Source: Marinomonas sp. IMCC 4694 (GTDB lineage: Bacteria > Pseudomonadota > Gammaproteobacteria > Pseudomonadales > Marinomonadaceae). Taken from it: a DNA stretch of 64,000 nucleotides. Of this stretch, positions 34,473 to 44,017 are shown piece after piece. The number at the start of each line of letters is the position of its first letter. Position 1 is the first letter of the stretch. The DNA is taken from NCBI RefSeq assembly GCF_008122525.1, contig NZ_VSRV01000001.1, positions 124,001 through 188,000 on the forward strand, given 5' to 3'. Made by a program: the position numbers and the translations under genes. The notes beneath the pieces were generated by a model. That model ran no database searches, was not told where the DNA came from, and saw nothing but the letters and a program-made list of their open reading frames with translations.

Positions 34473-35819
34473 TCATAAAACCAGGCGGGTATTCAGCACG
34501 ACTTCAAAGCCCTCTTGCTTGCCTGTGGCTGGAGAGGTTAGGACTAAGTTCAATCCTGCGCCAGTGCAAATCGCATCAACAATCGCCAGACCGAGCCCTG
34601 AGCCCGCCGCTTGAGTATTGGAGCGTTTAAAACGGTTGCGTAACAAAGCAAGTTCGTCGGCGGAAATAAGGTCGCATTCATTGATCACTTGAAACGTCCC
34701 GTTTTGGTGTAAGTTGACGTCGATAGGCTGGTTTTTTTTGCCATGTTTGAGCGCATTTTCAATCAGATTCCGGGCCAAAATAGCGAACGCATCCGCATCT
34801 AAAAAAGACAGAGTAGGGCAAGTGGGTAGGGTGAGTCGGATATTTTGGGCATCTTGGTAGGCAAAATCTCGCACTATCATCGTGAGAATGGGCGCCAGAT
34901 CTTGCGGACGTTGTGATAGGGCGCTTCCGCCTTCTGCTTTAGCAAGCTCTAATAGCTTTTCGGATTGTTTAGCGAGGCTTTTTAATGATGTTTCCACATC
35001 GTCTAGTTGCTGTTGAGCCTGTTTATCTTGGTTCAGGGTCGCTTGGAGGCGTTGAACTTTTGCTAAGGCGGTGGCTAACGGGGTGCGTAGCTCGTGAGCT
35101 CGGTTGGCAGTGAAACTGCGTTCTGTGTCGAGCGCGCGACGCAGCCGTAAGAGCAACCGATTCACCGCGACGGCAATGGGCTCAAATTCTTCGGGTAAGC
35201 GCGTCATGTCGACAGGGGATAAATCACCAGCGTCACGTTTTTCGATCGAACGTTGAAACCGGTCTACGTTACGCAAAGACCGCCGAATGACCCACCAAAT
35301 GCCAAGTAGACTAACGGGTGCCAGTATGAATAGCGGCGATAATAACGCAACAGCGGCTTCTAATAAGTCTTCGTTTCGATCGATCAGTGGCTCAGCGAGG
35401 TGAATAGAGTACTGGCTGTCTGTCGTGAGGGTGGCATAGATCCTGTGCGTTTCATTGCTTGAAAATCCCAAGTTGAGCGTGGGAGTAAAGACATTTTCTT
35501 CCGTGGGAATGGATTGAAAAAGCACGTTGCCTTGTTGGTCAAGAACGCGGTAAAGCAAAGGATGATGGCTGTCGATAGTGGAGAGGAAAAGCGCGACGGC
35601 ATGGTGATTTTTATTAGGCGCTATGCTATCAAGCTCTGAGCGGGAAAGTTCAGTGTTGTCGAGTAAAGAAAGAATCAGTTGAGCGGATTGTTCTAGTGCT
35701 TTATCGAAGGATTCGTTCATTTCCTTTTGCACAACGATGCCTGATGCCAAGGCCCCTAATAACCAGAGCACTGACACGCCAAGTGTGAGCGCGATACTGA
35801 GGTTTCTTTTTAAGCTCAT
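34473..35819 (-). CDS. Sensor histidine kinase of the flavin-module two-component system
   Basis: A 448-residue membrane kinase. A first helix (about residues 6-28) and a second near 170-190 enclose a periplasmic sensor of about 135 residues. Then come a HAMP-like linker, the phosphoacceptor box NRAHELRTPLATALAK near residue 240, NLIENALKHG (N box) and GSGLGLAIV (G box). The layout is that of QseC/PmrB-like kinases. The ATG at 35819 follows the regulator's stop codon by one base, so they are one operon. The open frame continues upstream over the regulator gene but has no kinase residues. Confidence 0.9.
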   Translation of the reverse strand: MSLKRNLSIALTLGVSVLWLLGALASGIVVQKEMNESFDKALEQSAQLILSLLDNTELSRSELDSIAPNKNHHAVALFLSTIDSHHPLLYRVLDQQGNVLFQSIPTEENVFTPTLNLGFSSNETHRIYATLTTDSQYSIHLAEPLIDRNEDLLEAAVALLSPLFILAPVSLLGIWWVIRRSLRNVDRFQRSIEKRDAGDLSPVDMTRLPEEFEPIAVAVNRLLLRLRRALDTERSFTANRAHELRTPLATALAKVQRLQATLNQDKQAQQQLDDVETSLKSLAKQSEKLLELAKAEGGSALSQRPQDLAPILTMIVRDFAYQDAQNIRLTLPTCPTLSFLDADAFAILARNLIENALKHGKKNQPIDVNLHQNGTFQVINECDLISADELALLRNRFKRSNTQAAGSGLGLAIVDAICTGAGLNLVLTSPATGKQEGFEVVLNTRLVL

Positions 35820-35820
35820 T

Positions 35821-36486
35821 TTAGCGCTCATAAATTGCCAACCGGTAGCCCATATTTCGAACCGTAACAATGGTGTTACGTCCCAGTTTTTTACGTAAAC
35901 GACTAATGTACACTTCGATGGTATTGCTTTCGATTTCCGCACCAAATTGATATAAGCGATCTTCAAGTTGTGAGCGTGACAGCAAGGCGCCAGGACGCTG
36001 TAAAAAGCCTTCAAACAATGCCCATTCTCTGCCTGTTAACTCGACAAACTGATGATTTACCTTGAGGCGATGGGCGTTTAAATCGACCTCGATTTCGCCC
36101 ATTTTGATAAATGGGTTCGGGTCTTTACGATAGCGACGAGCGACCGCAGCGACACGAGCCGATAGTTCTGATAAATCAAAGGGTTTAATAAGATAGTCAT
36201 CCGCGCCGGCGTTCAGCCCTTCTATTCGGTCCGAGACCTGATCTCTTGCAGTGAGTACGATCACCGGCGTTGTGTTTCCAGTGCCCCTGAGTTTTTTGAG
36301 AAAATCAAGGCCGTTGCCGTCGGGCAACATCAAATCTAGCAACACCAAGCTGTAGTCTGTGGTTTTGAGATTGGCGCTGGCAAAGTGTAGCGTGTGAACC
36401 CAGTCAACGGCATGGCCATCATCACTGATTTGGTCCCTTACAGCTTCCCCTAAGCCTTGCGTATCTTCTACTAAAAGCACTCGCAT
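35821..36486 (-). CDS. OmpR-family response regulator
   Basis: A 221-residue regulator with a receiver domain (phosphoacceptor D51 in LVLLDLMLPDGNG; switch lysine in YLIKPFDLSELSAR) and an OmpR-type winged-helix DNA-binding domain (LTGREWALFEGFLQRPGALLSR ... NTIEVYISRLRKKLG). It resembles QseB/PmrA. The gene is divergent from the DUF2271 and PepSY-reductase genes; the 259-base shared region is the obvious regulatory target, although I see no unambiguous repeat there. Confidence 0.93.
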   Translation of the reverse strand: MRVLLVEDTQGLGEAVRDQISDDGHAVDWVHTLHFASANLKTTDYSLVLLDLMLPDGNGLDFLKKLRGTGNTTPVIVLTARDQVSDRIEGLNAGADDYLIKPFDLSELSARVAAVARRYRKDPNPFIKMGEIEVDLNAHRLKVNHQFVELTGREWALFEGFLQRPGALLSRSQLEDRLYQFGAEIESNTIEVYISRLRKKLGRNTIVTVRNMGYRLAIYER

Positions 36487-36745
36487 AATGACCTCTGGCG
36501 ATTTGGATTCGCCATCAATGTAACCTAGTAATTTTGCTCATTCTAACCCATTGACCTGACATAAGTCTGAAGAAAGAACACACCTCAGCGTCAACATGAA
36601 AACCTCCTGTCTGGTTTGGTCCTGTTTTACCATGATATTGCGTGTGTTCAGCTGGGAGTCAGGTAAGCGTTGTACAGTGATGGGCGTAAAGTTAATCCTA
36701 TTGGGTTAAACAAGACATTAGCCATTGACCGAAAGGAAAACACTC

Positions 36746-37222
36746 ATGAAACGCCCCTTTTTCACTGCCCTTATTTGTTTGCCTGTAGTGGTTTTATCTC
36801 TGTCTGCTCAGGCTCGTGAAGTCACTTTCACGACAACATTGGCGCGCTATAACGGCAGCGGTGCTTACATCGCGATGTATATCACCGATGCTCAGAGTCA
36901 CTATCAAAAAACAATTTGGGTGGCTGGAAAAGATCGAGAATATTACTCTCATTTAAAAGGTTGGGCCCGAGGCAGCGGTAAAAAAAGTGCTGAGTACGAT
37001 GGGAAAACCGGCGCCAGTATAAGCAGTGGTCGAACCCTCACCTTTACACAAAATGTGGAAGAAAAATGGTTTGATGCCGGTTACCAGCTGGTCATCGATA
37101 CCGCGGTTGAAGACAGTAACAGTAACCGAGGTGACGTGGTAACGCCTCTTACTATGTCGGGATCGGGTCATGCTGTGGCGGGCTCAGATTATGTGATGTC
37201 CTTTCAATATGATGTTCGATAA
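36746..37222 (+). CDS. DUF2271 periplasmic protein with ApbE-type flavinylation motif
   Basis: A 158-residue exported protein: signal peptide ending in LSLSAQA (about residue 23), then a single beta-rich DUF2271 domain. Residues 85-94 read DGKTGASISS, which fits the pattern D-x-x-[ST]-G-A-[ST]-x-[ST]-[ST] around the covalently FMN-bound threonine of NqrC/RnfG; S91 would carry the FMN. I recall DUF2271 being linked with ApbE-flavinylated redox systems, but no ApbE gene is in this window. The ATG at 36746 has AAAGGAA 8 bases upstream. The next gene, 19 bases on, is a PepSY-flavodoxin-FNR reductase and presumably its electron donor. Confidence 0.8.
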   Translation: MKRPFFTALICLPVVVLSLSAQAREVTFTTTLARYNGSGAYIAMYITDAQSHYQKTIWVAGKDREYYSHLKGWARGSGKKSAEYDGKTGASISSGRTLTFTQNVEEKWFDAGYQLVIDTAVEDSNSNRGDVVTPLTMSGSGHAVAGSDYVMSFQYDVR

Positions 37223-37241
37223 CGGCCTCGGGTAACGCGTT

Positions 37242-39449
37242 ATGTTGCGTAAATATCACACGGCACTCAGTTTGTTTGCGATGATTTTCTTATTCATTGT
37301 TGCGTGTTCAGGCGTGGTGTTGTCGGTTATACCGACCTTACATAAGGCCAGCCTTGTCTCAATACCTAACGGTACCCAAAATGTGGCGACGTTGGCACAA
37401 AGTGTGACAGCGCGCTATGGACAAGTGAGCCGTATGGAACGCAATCAATACGGCGACATGGTGGTGTATTACCAAAAACAGGGCGTTAACGCTGCGGATA
37501 TCATTCACCCGCGCACAGGAGAGCGCCTTGCAACGTATCACCCTTCTGCTTTTGTGGTGTGGGTCAAAGATCTACATCGCGCTTTTTTGCTGGGAAATAC
37601 GGGGCGTATGTTGGCAGGCATGATGGCGGTCATTATGACGCTGATTGTCGTGTCGGGCACGTTTTTATTAGTGCGTCGTATGGGGCGCTGGCAGGCCTTG
37701 TTAACACCGATCAAAGGAACGGGCAGCACGCGGATTCATGCTGAATTAGCGCGCTTTGCCTTACTTGGCTTGTTATTGTCGTCGTTGACGGGCGTGTATA
37801 TGTCGGCGGTACGGTTTGGCGTGTTCAGCAATGAATCTTATATCGAGGCGCCTTTTCCCGAAACGGTATCAGGCGGCCAGCCCATGCCAGTGAATCGTTT
37901 GCCTGTGCTTATGGCGACGGATGTGAATGCCCTAAAAGAGCTGATTTTTCCAGAGCCAGATGATCTGCAAGACGTGTATTCCTTTACCACACGTAACGGC
38001 GTCGGATTTATTGATCAGTCAACAGGGCATTGGCTCCAGTTCGTTTCCTTGTCAGATAAAGGACATATTCAGCAATGGATCACAGACTTGCATACAGGGG
38101 AAGGATTTTGGTGGTTAGGGCTGATCCTTGGCGCAATGGTGTTAACGGTGCCTGTTTTGTCTTTTACAGGGGCGCAAACCTGGTGGCGCCGCCGCAAGGC
38201 TCGACCAGTGTGGGATAATAATGTCATCGGCAACGACGTAATATCAGCGCCAGAGGTGCTTGTTTTGGTTGGCTCTGAAGGAAACACCACATGGAGGTTT
38301 GCACAGGAGCTGACGTCACAACTGCAACAAGCGGGTTTAAAAGTGCAATGTACTGAGATGAATCAACTTACCACGCATTATCCTTCCGTTCGCCAGTTAT
38401 TCGTTTTAACGTCAACCTACGGCGATGGGCAGGCTCCGGCCTCGGCGAGTCAATTTTTAGCCAAGCTTGCGCATTTTACCCCCGATCACATGACGTTTTG
38501 CGTACTGGGCTTTGGTGACCGACAGTTTGCGCGTTTTTGTCAGTACGCTGTAGACGTGGACAAGGCGTTGCACCAAACAGGCTTACTGCGTTTTCATAAT
38601 GTGAGTTTCATTCATCGCTCTTCTTCGCTTGAGTGGCAACAATGGGGGCGCTCTATTCGTCATGAAACGGGTATTCCATTATCGCTAAACGCCATATCAG
38701 CGCCAGATAACACTCTAGCGCTTACTTTATTCGAACGTGAAGATTTTGGACAAGACCCCACCACGGCCACCAGTATAATGCGTTTTCAGCTCTCACCAGA
38801 CCAGACCATGCCTACCTTTGACGCGGGAGATTTATTGAGTGTGATCGCGCCCCATTCAACCGGCCCCCGATTGTATTCTTTAGCGTCTTCAAACACCGAC
38901 GGCGTCGTTGAAATATGCGTTCGACGACATGCTCAGGGCGTGTGTTCCACTTACCTTCACCGCCTGGCACTTGGTGATCAAGTACAGGCTTCTATTCGGT
39001 TCAATGTGTCATTTCGACCACATTACACAGGCAAGCCGATTATTTTAATTGGCGCCGGCACCGGAATAGGCCCATTAATGGGTTTTATTCGGAATAATCG
39101 TCAAAGTTGCCCACTGTATCTTTATTGGGGAGCACGAACAAAAGCGTTTGATTTTTTATACGAGACCGAATTGAACATCTGCCTTAATGACAAGCGACTG
39201 ACTCAACTACACACCGTATTTTCTCAGGACAGTGCACATGATGGGTGTAAACGTTATGTACAAGACGCCCTGTTAAACGACGCGGTAGCCCTACTCGATA
39301 GACTAGAAAACCAGGCACACATTCTCATCTGTGGAGGAAAAGACATGGCAACTGGCGTAGCCCTCGCCATTAACGAGATACTGAAGCCTACCTCGGTCGA
39401 CGTGGATACATTAAAAGCTCAAGGCCGCTACTTGGAAGACGTGTATTAA
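37242..39449 (+). CDS. PepSY-TM / flavodoxin / FNR-type membrane flavoreductase
   Basis: A 735-residue inner-membrane protein. Residues 1-310 are a PepSY_TM region with helices near 10-30, 125-145, 165-190 and 285-310. Residues 345-475 form a flavodoxin-like domain (VLVGSEGNTTW, LTSTYGDGQAPA, LGFGDRQFARFC). Residues 490-735 are an FNR/CPR-type FAD and NAD(P)H domain (GPRLYSLASS, GIGPLMGFI within GAGTGIGP, WGARTKAFDFLYE, LICGGKDMATGV). Cytoplasmic NAD(P)H electrons can thus be passed through FAD and FMN across the membrane, here probably to the DUF2271 flavoprotein. The likely acceptor is unknown. It ends in YLEDVY like CysJ-type reductases. Confidence 0.88.
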   Translation: MLRKYHTALSLFAMIFLFIVACSGVVLSVIPTLHKASLVSIPNGTQNVATLAQSVTARYGQVSRMERNQYGDMVVYYQKQGVNAADIIHPRTGERLATYHPSAFVVWVKDLHRAFLLGNTGRMLAGMMAVIMTLIVVSGTFLLVRRMGRWQALLTPIKGTGSTRIHAELARFALLGLLLSSLTGVYMSAVRFGVFSNESYIEAPFPETVSGGQPMPVNRLPVLMATDVNALKELIFPEPDDLQDVYSFTTRNGVGFIDQSTGHWLQFVSLSDKGHIQQWITDLHTGEGFWWLGLILGAMVLTVPVLSFTGAQTWWRRRKARPVWDNNVIGNDVISAPEVLVLVGSEGNTTWRFAQELTSQLQQAGLKVQCTEMNQLTTHYPSVRQLFVLTSTYGDGQAPASASQFLAKLAHFTPDHMTFCVLGFGDRQFARFCQYAVDVDKALHQTGLLRFHNVSFIHRSSSLEWQQWGRSIRHETGIPLSLNAISAPDNTLALTLFEREDFGQDPTTATSIMRFQLSPDQTMPTFDAGDLLSVIAPHSTGPRLYSLASSNTDGVVEICVRRHAQGVCSTYLHRLALGDQVQASIRFNVSFRPHYTGKPIILIGAGTGIGPLMGFIRNNRQSCPLYLYWGARTKAFDFLYETELNICLNDKRLTQLHTVFSQDSAHDGCKRYVQDALLNDAVALLDRLENQAHILICGGKDMATGVALAINEILKPTSVDVDTLKAQGRYLEDVY

Positions 39450-39531
39450 GCTTCTTCATTAAACAATCTTTTGGTTAATCTAGGTTACCGAGGAAAGCGA
39501 TCCGCAGGGTGAACTTGGCGGCGTTTACACA

Positions 39532-41148
39532 TTACAAGTCGTCGAGGTGCTCTAAGCACCAATTCGCTCTGTCCAAAACAGCGTGTTTTTGCGCGTCGCT
39601 TTGTTTGTCCCAGTTGCCATAAATCATCCCAATGCGTGGATTTTTGCCTAATCGTTCTCGATGTTTCACCATGAAGTTCCAATACAAGCTGTTGAGTGGG
39701 CAGGCCAATTCGCCGGTTTTTTCTTTCACCTTGTAATGGCACGAGCCGCAATAGTCGCTCATTTTTTGAATATAGCTGCCGCTGGCGGCGTAGGGTTTGG
39801 AGGCGATCCAGCCACCGTCCGCGAATTGACTCATGCCTCGCGTGTTGGGCAGTTCCACCCATTCGAGCGCGTCTATATAAATCCCCAAATACCATTCGTC
39901 TACTTGCTTGGGCTGGATTTCCGTGAGCATACAGAAGTTGCCGGTGACCATAAGGCGCTGTATGTGATGGGCGTAGGCGTAGTCGAGGGATTGGCCGATG
40001 GCGCTGGAAAGGCAATGCATGTTGGTGTCGCCTGTCCAGAAGTAGCTGGGTAAGGTGCGTTCGGCGTTGAGGGCGTTTTGTTCTTGGTAATTCGGCATAT
40101 TGACCCAATACATGCCGCGCACGTATTCGCGCCACCCAAGAATTTGCCGCACAAAACCTTCGATTTGCGCAATGTCGATCTCATCGTTTTCTCGATAGGC
40201 GGTCACCGCCGCTTTGATGACGTGCTTAGGACTAATGAGTTTGCTGTTCAGCGCGAAGGACAAGCGCGAGTGATAAAGGCTCCAGCTGTGGGGTGTTTTG
40301 CTGGTCATTGAATCTTGAAAACGACCAAAATTTGGCAATAAATGCGCACAAAAATACGCCAGTAATGTGAGTGCATCGTGGCTGGTAACGGGCCACAGAA
40401 GGGAAGATTCCGCTTTGCCGATCGACGCAATGTGGTGGCGTTCGAGACGCGCCAAAATCGAGGTCACATCATGTTGAAAGCATAGAGGCTCGGGAATTGC
40501 CGCGATGTCTTGCGCTTTGAGCTTGTTGCGATTGGCGCTGTCGTAATTCCATTGGCCGCCTTCGGGTTGTTTTTCATCGGCCATGAGAATGTTAAAACGC
40601 TGGCGCATTTTGCGATAAAAATTTTCCATGCGCACCGTGGCGCTGGGTTTGAAATAGCGCGTGATGTCATCGTATGGCAGCAAAAAGTGCTCACTATCGA
40701 CCATGCTTACAGACAAAGCGCTCGCGCTTTCAGGCCCGTGATTGTCGATTAGTGCCTGATAGTGTTGCAGCACACGGTATTCGTCGGGGCGTTGCAATTC
40801 AATGCGGGCAATTTGGTGCTGAGCAGCGATCGATAACATCACCTGCTCGTGAGACTGGGGTGCGGTTCCGTCACGTGTTTCGTCCATTGTTTCGCTGATT
40901 GTTTCGCTCATTGTTTCATCAAGGGTGAGATAACAGACCTGATGGCCGGCGGTTTTTAAAGCGTCGGCGAAGCGTTCCATGGCGAGAAAAAACGCGCACA
41001 ACTTTTGCACGTGGTGTTTCACATAGGTGGCTTCGGGGTGCAATTCGGCGATTAAGTACAAAATGCCGTCGTCTTTTTGGCGAAACCAAGAATGAGCGGC
41101 ATTGAGTTGGTCGCCCAGAATAACGCGAAGCGTGTGGTATTGAGTCAT
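39532..41148 (-). CDS. Iron-sulfur bacterial cryptochrome/(6-4) photolyase (FeS-BCP)
   Basis: A 538-residue protein of the deoxyribodipyrimidine photolyase-related family (PhrB/CryB type). It begins TLRVILGDQLN, contains GWREYVRGMYW near residue 336, and near the C-terminus the [4Fe-4S] ligand region YCGSCHYKVKE ... ACPLNSLYWNF; with a further Cys in HCLSSA that gives the four cysteines. Members use FAD and a lumazine-type antenna and repair (6-4) photoproducts. A short degenerate repeat region (DETMSETISETMDETRD, near residues 78-94) lies in a loop. The last gene of the photolyase operon, its ATG overlapping the preceding stop by 4 bases. Confidence 0.92.
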   Translation of the reverse strand: MTQYHTLRVILGDQLNAAHSWFRQKDDGILYLIAELHPEATYVKHHVQKLCAFFLAMERFADALKTAGHQVCYLTLDETMSETISETMDETRDGTAPQSHEQVMLSIAAQHQIARIELQRPDEYRVLQHYQALIDNHGPESASALSVSMVDSEHFLLPYDDITRYFKPSATVRMENFYRKMRQRFNILMADEKQPEGGQWNYDSANRNKLKAQDIAAIPEPLCFQHDVTSILARLERHHIASIGKAESSLLWPVTSHDALTLLAYFCAHLLPNFGRFQDSMTSKTPHSWSLYHSRLSFALNSKLISPKHVIKAAVTAYRENDEIDIAQIEGFVRQILGWREYVRGMYWVNMPNYQEQNALNAERTLPSYFWTGDTNMHCLSSAIGQSLDYAYAHHIQRLMVTGNFCMLTEIQPKQVDEWYLGIYIDALEWVELPNTRGMSQFADGGWIASKPYAASGSYIQKMSDYCGSCHYKVKEKTGELACPLNSLYWNFMVKHRERLGKNPRIGMIYGNWDKQSDAQKHAVLDRANWCLEHLDDL

Positions 41149-42689
41149 GAGTCGCCTTTTGAGGATATTTTGGCCGATTTAGCGCGCTTTGGCGCACGAA
41201 CGTGAGTGGCTAGAATGCGTTGTTTTTCTTTCTTTACATCGAGATTTTGGCGGTAGCCCCAGAGCCGATCGCGCGCAGCTTTACCGGCTTCGGCCAGCGC
41301 AACAATGGGCGCGGGGTAATCGTCGCCAAGCCGGCACTGGTAGAGGGCTTCTTCCATGGGCGACATTTCCCACGGCGCATGAATCAGCGGCGCGGGCACT
41401 TCTTGTAATTCAGGCACCCAGCGACGAATGAACTCGCCGTCAGGGTCTTGGTCTTGCGCCTGTTTGACGGGATTATAAATGCGAATGGTGTTGGTGCCGG
41501 TCACCCCCGCTTGCATTTGAAACTGTGGATAGTGAATGCCCGGTTCAAAGTCCAAAAACAAACGCGCCAAATGATGGACGCCCAAACGCCAGTCGATGTT
41601 CAAATGATGGCACAAGAAGCTCACCATCATGGCGCGCATGCGAAAGTTCATGTAGCCGGTGGCGTGTAGGGCGCGCATGCAAGCATCGATCATCGGATAA
41701 CCGGTTTGGCCTTGTTGCCACGCCAGTAAATCCGCTGGCACCTGTGCGTCGCGACGGTGAGGAAAATCGTAGTAGGCGCGATTGACGGGGCGAAATTCCA
41801 TGGCGCATTCGCTTTCGAACTTTTGCATAAAATGGCAATGCCAATGCAATCTTGAGCTAAGGGCGATCAATGTGCGTCGCCAACCTTGGGTTTGCCAGCG
41901 AGACAACAAATCTTGATACACCTCACGCAGGCTGATGTTGCCCCAAGCCAAATAGGGCGAGAGCCGAGAGCAAGCCGAGCGGCTCGTGAGAGGGCTGGAA
42001 ATAGAGCGATAATAGTCTTTACCGCGACCATCGTAAAAGCTGTCTAGGGTGCGCCAAGCCAGCGTTGGCCCACCGGTTTGCATGCCTTTTTGGGGCGTTT
42101 TCCACGACTCAGGAATAGACACCTCTGGATAGGATCTCGGAAGATCAAACCAGGTAATCTGATCGAGCTTGATGTCAACCAGCGGTGCGCGCATGACCTT
42201 TTTCCATTCGTCATCCCATGAAATGCGGTTTTTTAACGCTCGGATCACCGCGCCGGTGGGCGATTCTTGCCAGTCGACTTGATGCTGGTGGCACCATTTT
42301 TTGACCTGTCGGTCGCGATCAAAAGTGATGCCGAGGCCGATTTCTTCGCTGCTAAAAAGTTGGGTAAAGTGTGAGTCTTGGTGCAGTTTGCTCAGTGCAC
42401 TGAGCGCGTCATCCATGACAACATGCACGCCGCCACCATGCGGTTCCAGTTGTCGGTTTATGTCAGTGAGGGATTGCCACACAAAGCGCCAGTGGCGCTC
42501 GTCGTAATGTGGGTCAGTAAGAAGGCTGGGTTCAAATACGTACAGCAAAATAATAGGCCGCTGCTGGGCAATCGCATTAAACAGCGGCGCGTGGTCGGTA
42601 AGGCGCAAATCACGCTTGAGCCAGACCACCACCGGAGTGTGTGGTGTGGCTGGTACTGGAGCGGGCGCTAAAAAAGCCGAGTCGGTCAT
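41145..42689 (-). CDS. FAD-binding deoxyribodipyrimidine photolyase/cryptochrome
   Basis: A 514-residue photolyase. The N-terminal Rossmann antenna domain starts VVVWLKRDLRLTDHAPLF (about residues 19-36); the C-terminal FAD domain has SRLSPYLAWGNISLREVYQ near 258, WHCHFMQKFE, GYPMIDACMRALHATGYMNFR near 335 and WRLGVHHLARLFLDFEPGIHYPQ. The DNA- and FAD-contacting motifs are intact; I cannot tell CPD repair from signalling. The C-terminal 45 residues are basic. ATGA overlaps at both ends couple it to the cry-DASH gene before and the FeS-BCP gene after. Upstream in-frame ATG at 42710 lies inside the previous gene and is less likely. Confidence 0.9.
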   Translation of the reverse strand: MTDSAFLAPAPVPATPHTPVVVWLKRDLRLTDHAPLFNAIAQQRPIILLYVFEPSLLTDPHYDERHWRFVWQSLTDINRQLEPHGGGVHVVMDDALSALSKLHQDSHFTQLFSSEEIGLGITFDRDRQVKKWCHQHQVDWQESPTGAVIRALKNRISWDDEWKKVMRAPLVDIKLDQITWFDLPRSYPEVSIPESWKTPQKGMQTGGPTLAWRTLDSFYDGRGKDYYRSISSPLTSRSACSRLSPYLAWGNISLREVYQDLLSRWQTQGWRRTLIALSSRLHWHCHFMQKFESECAMEFRPVNRAYYDFPHRRDAQVPADLLAWQQGQTGYPMIDACMRALHATGYMNFRMRAMMVSFLCHHLNIDWRLGVHHLARLFLDFEPGIHYPQFQMQAGVTGTNTIRIYNPVKQAQDQDPDGEFIRRWVPELQEVPAPLIHAPWEMSPMEEALYQCRLGDDYPAPIVALAEAGKAARDRLWGYRQNLDVKKEKQRILATHVRAPKRAKSAKISSKGDS

Positions 42690-44017
42690 GGGGTGGGGTA
42701 AATGGGCCAATCGGCCGCGTCGACCGAGTCGAGTTGCGAGTCAAAATCTTGCCCTTGCCATTTGTTAATGAAGCGCTGCTTAGGGTCGTATTGTTCCGTT
42801 TGTTTTTTCAAGTTGAAATGACGGCCACCGCGAGGGTCGGCACCGACGCCGGCGATGTACTGCCAATTGCCCCAATTTGAGCCTACATCGTAGTCTACAA
42901 GCTGTTCTTCAAAGTACGCCGCGCCGTAGCGCCAGTCGATGCCGAGTTCGTAGATCAAGCAACTGGCGACAATTTGACGGCCGCGATTGCTCATAAACCC
43001 CGTCGCGTTGAGTTGTTTCATGCAAGCGTTCACGATCGGGTAAGGGGTATTGCCTTGGCTCCATTTACGAAAGCGTTCTGCGTAGTAGCTGCCTTGTGCC
43101 GGTTTGCCTGATAAGCCTCCAGCGAGAAACAGCTGCTTGCCATAACGTGTGGCGTACCAATGAAAATACTCGCGCCAGAGCAGTTCAAAATAAATCCAAT
43201 AGGTGGAGTCGTTAGCGCCGTGGTCACCTTCATAGACGTCTAAGCTGGCTTTGATTTGTCGTGGTGACACGCTGCCTTGCGCCAGCCAAGGCGAAAATTT
43301 GGTGGAGTTCTCCCAGCCGTCGAGCTCGTTGCGTGTTTCTTTGTAATGCTGGGGGAGATTGGTCGAAAAGTAGTCACTGAGCTGGTCTATCGCCGCTTGT
43401 TCGCCCCCAGTAAATGGGCTGTTTTCGTCCAGCCGACGGTTTAACGAGGTGGGCGGCCAAGGGGGTACTTGTTGGATCGCAAAGACGGGCTCAGGTGGCA
43501 GCGACGGAATAGCGGGTAGCAAGGTGGCAAGGTCGATGTTTTCGACGAGACGACGAAATTTTGAAAAAGACACCGGTAATTGTTCCGGGTCAAAAGGCAG
43601 CTGAGAAGGCTTAAAAAGGCTCAAACCGTGGTCAATGTGTAGCCGAACATCAGGGAAGGCGGTGGCGATGCGTTTAAGTGCTTGCTGCTCATCCCAGCCG
43701 CCATGATGATTGCGATAAAGGTGCGAAATGGGCACTTCATTCAATAACAGTGTCAAGCTGGTGACGGCGTCTAACGCGCTGACATACAGGGTTTGCCCAA
43801 GGTTTTTTAATTGTGCAGCAAGGTCGTCTAGCCCTTGTTGTAAAAAGCGTCGACGGTTGTCCGACATGCCTTGGGTGGTGTAGCGACTTGGGCGCTGGTT
43901 ATGCGGTTCGTCGCAATAGAGGCACACCACATGGTCGACTTCTTGTGCTGCTCGCCACAAGATGCCTTGATCCGCACAACGTAAATCCTCTCCAAACCAA
44001 ATTACGCCTATTTTCAT
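42686..44017 (-). CDS. DASH-family cryptochrome
   Basis: A 443-residue cry-DASH protein: IGVIWFGEDLRCADQGIL at the N-terminus, PFSKFR-like LPVSFSKFRRLVE near residue 155, SPWLAQGSVSPRQIKASLD near 255, WIYFELLWREYFHWYATRYG near 281, and ATGFMSNRGRQIVASCLIYELGIDWRYGAAYFEEQLVDYD (the typical DASH stretch; given in parts) near 348-387. Cry-DASH proteins repair CPDs in single-stranded DNA and may also act in light signalling. First gene of the three-gene photolyase operon; its 433-base upstream region is now shared with the IS5 element. Confidence 0.92.
   Translation of the reverse strand: MKIGVIWFGEDLRCADQGILWRAAQEVDHVVCLYCDEPHNQRPSRYTTQGMSDNRRRFLQQGLDDLAAQLKNLGQTLYVSALDAVTSLTLLLNEVPISHLYRNHHGGWDEQQALKRIATAFPDVRLHIDHGLSLFKPSQLPFDPEQLPVSFSKFRRLVENIDLATLLPAIPSLPPEPVFAIQQVPPWPPTSLNRRLDENSPFTGGEQAAIDQLSDYFSTNLPQHYKETRNELDGWENSTKFSPWLAQGSVSPRQIKASLDVYEGDHGANDSTYWIYFELLWREYFHWYATRYGKQLFLAGGLSGKPAQGSYYAERFRKWSQGNTPYPIVNACMKQLNATGFMSNRGRQIVASCLIYELGIDWRYGAAYFEEQLVDYDVGSNWGNWQYIAGVGADPRGGRHFNLKKQTEQYDPKQRFINKWQGQDFDSQLDSVDAADWPIYPTP

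Noticed and set aside
35820..36014. N-terminal 65-residue extension of the sensor kinase
   Set aside because: It overlaps the response-regulator gene out of frame and has no membrane or kinase character; the ATG at 35819 follows the regulator's stop by one base.
36692..36712. Direct repeat GTTAA...GTTAA before the DUF2271 gene as an OmpR-type binding site
   Set aside because: The 14-base period does not match the 10-11 base period typical for OmpR-family sites; too weak to report.
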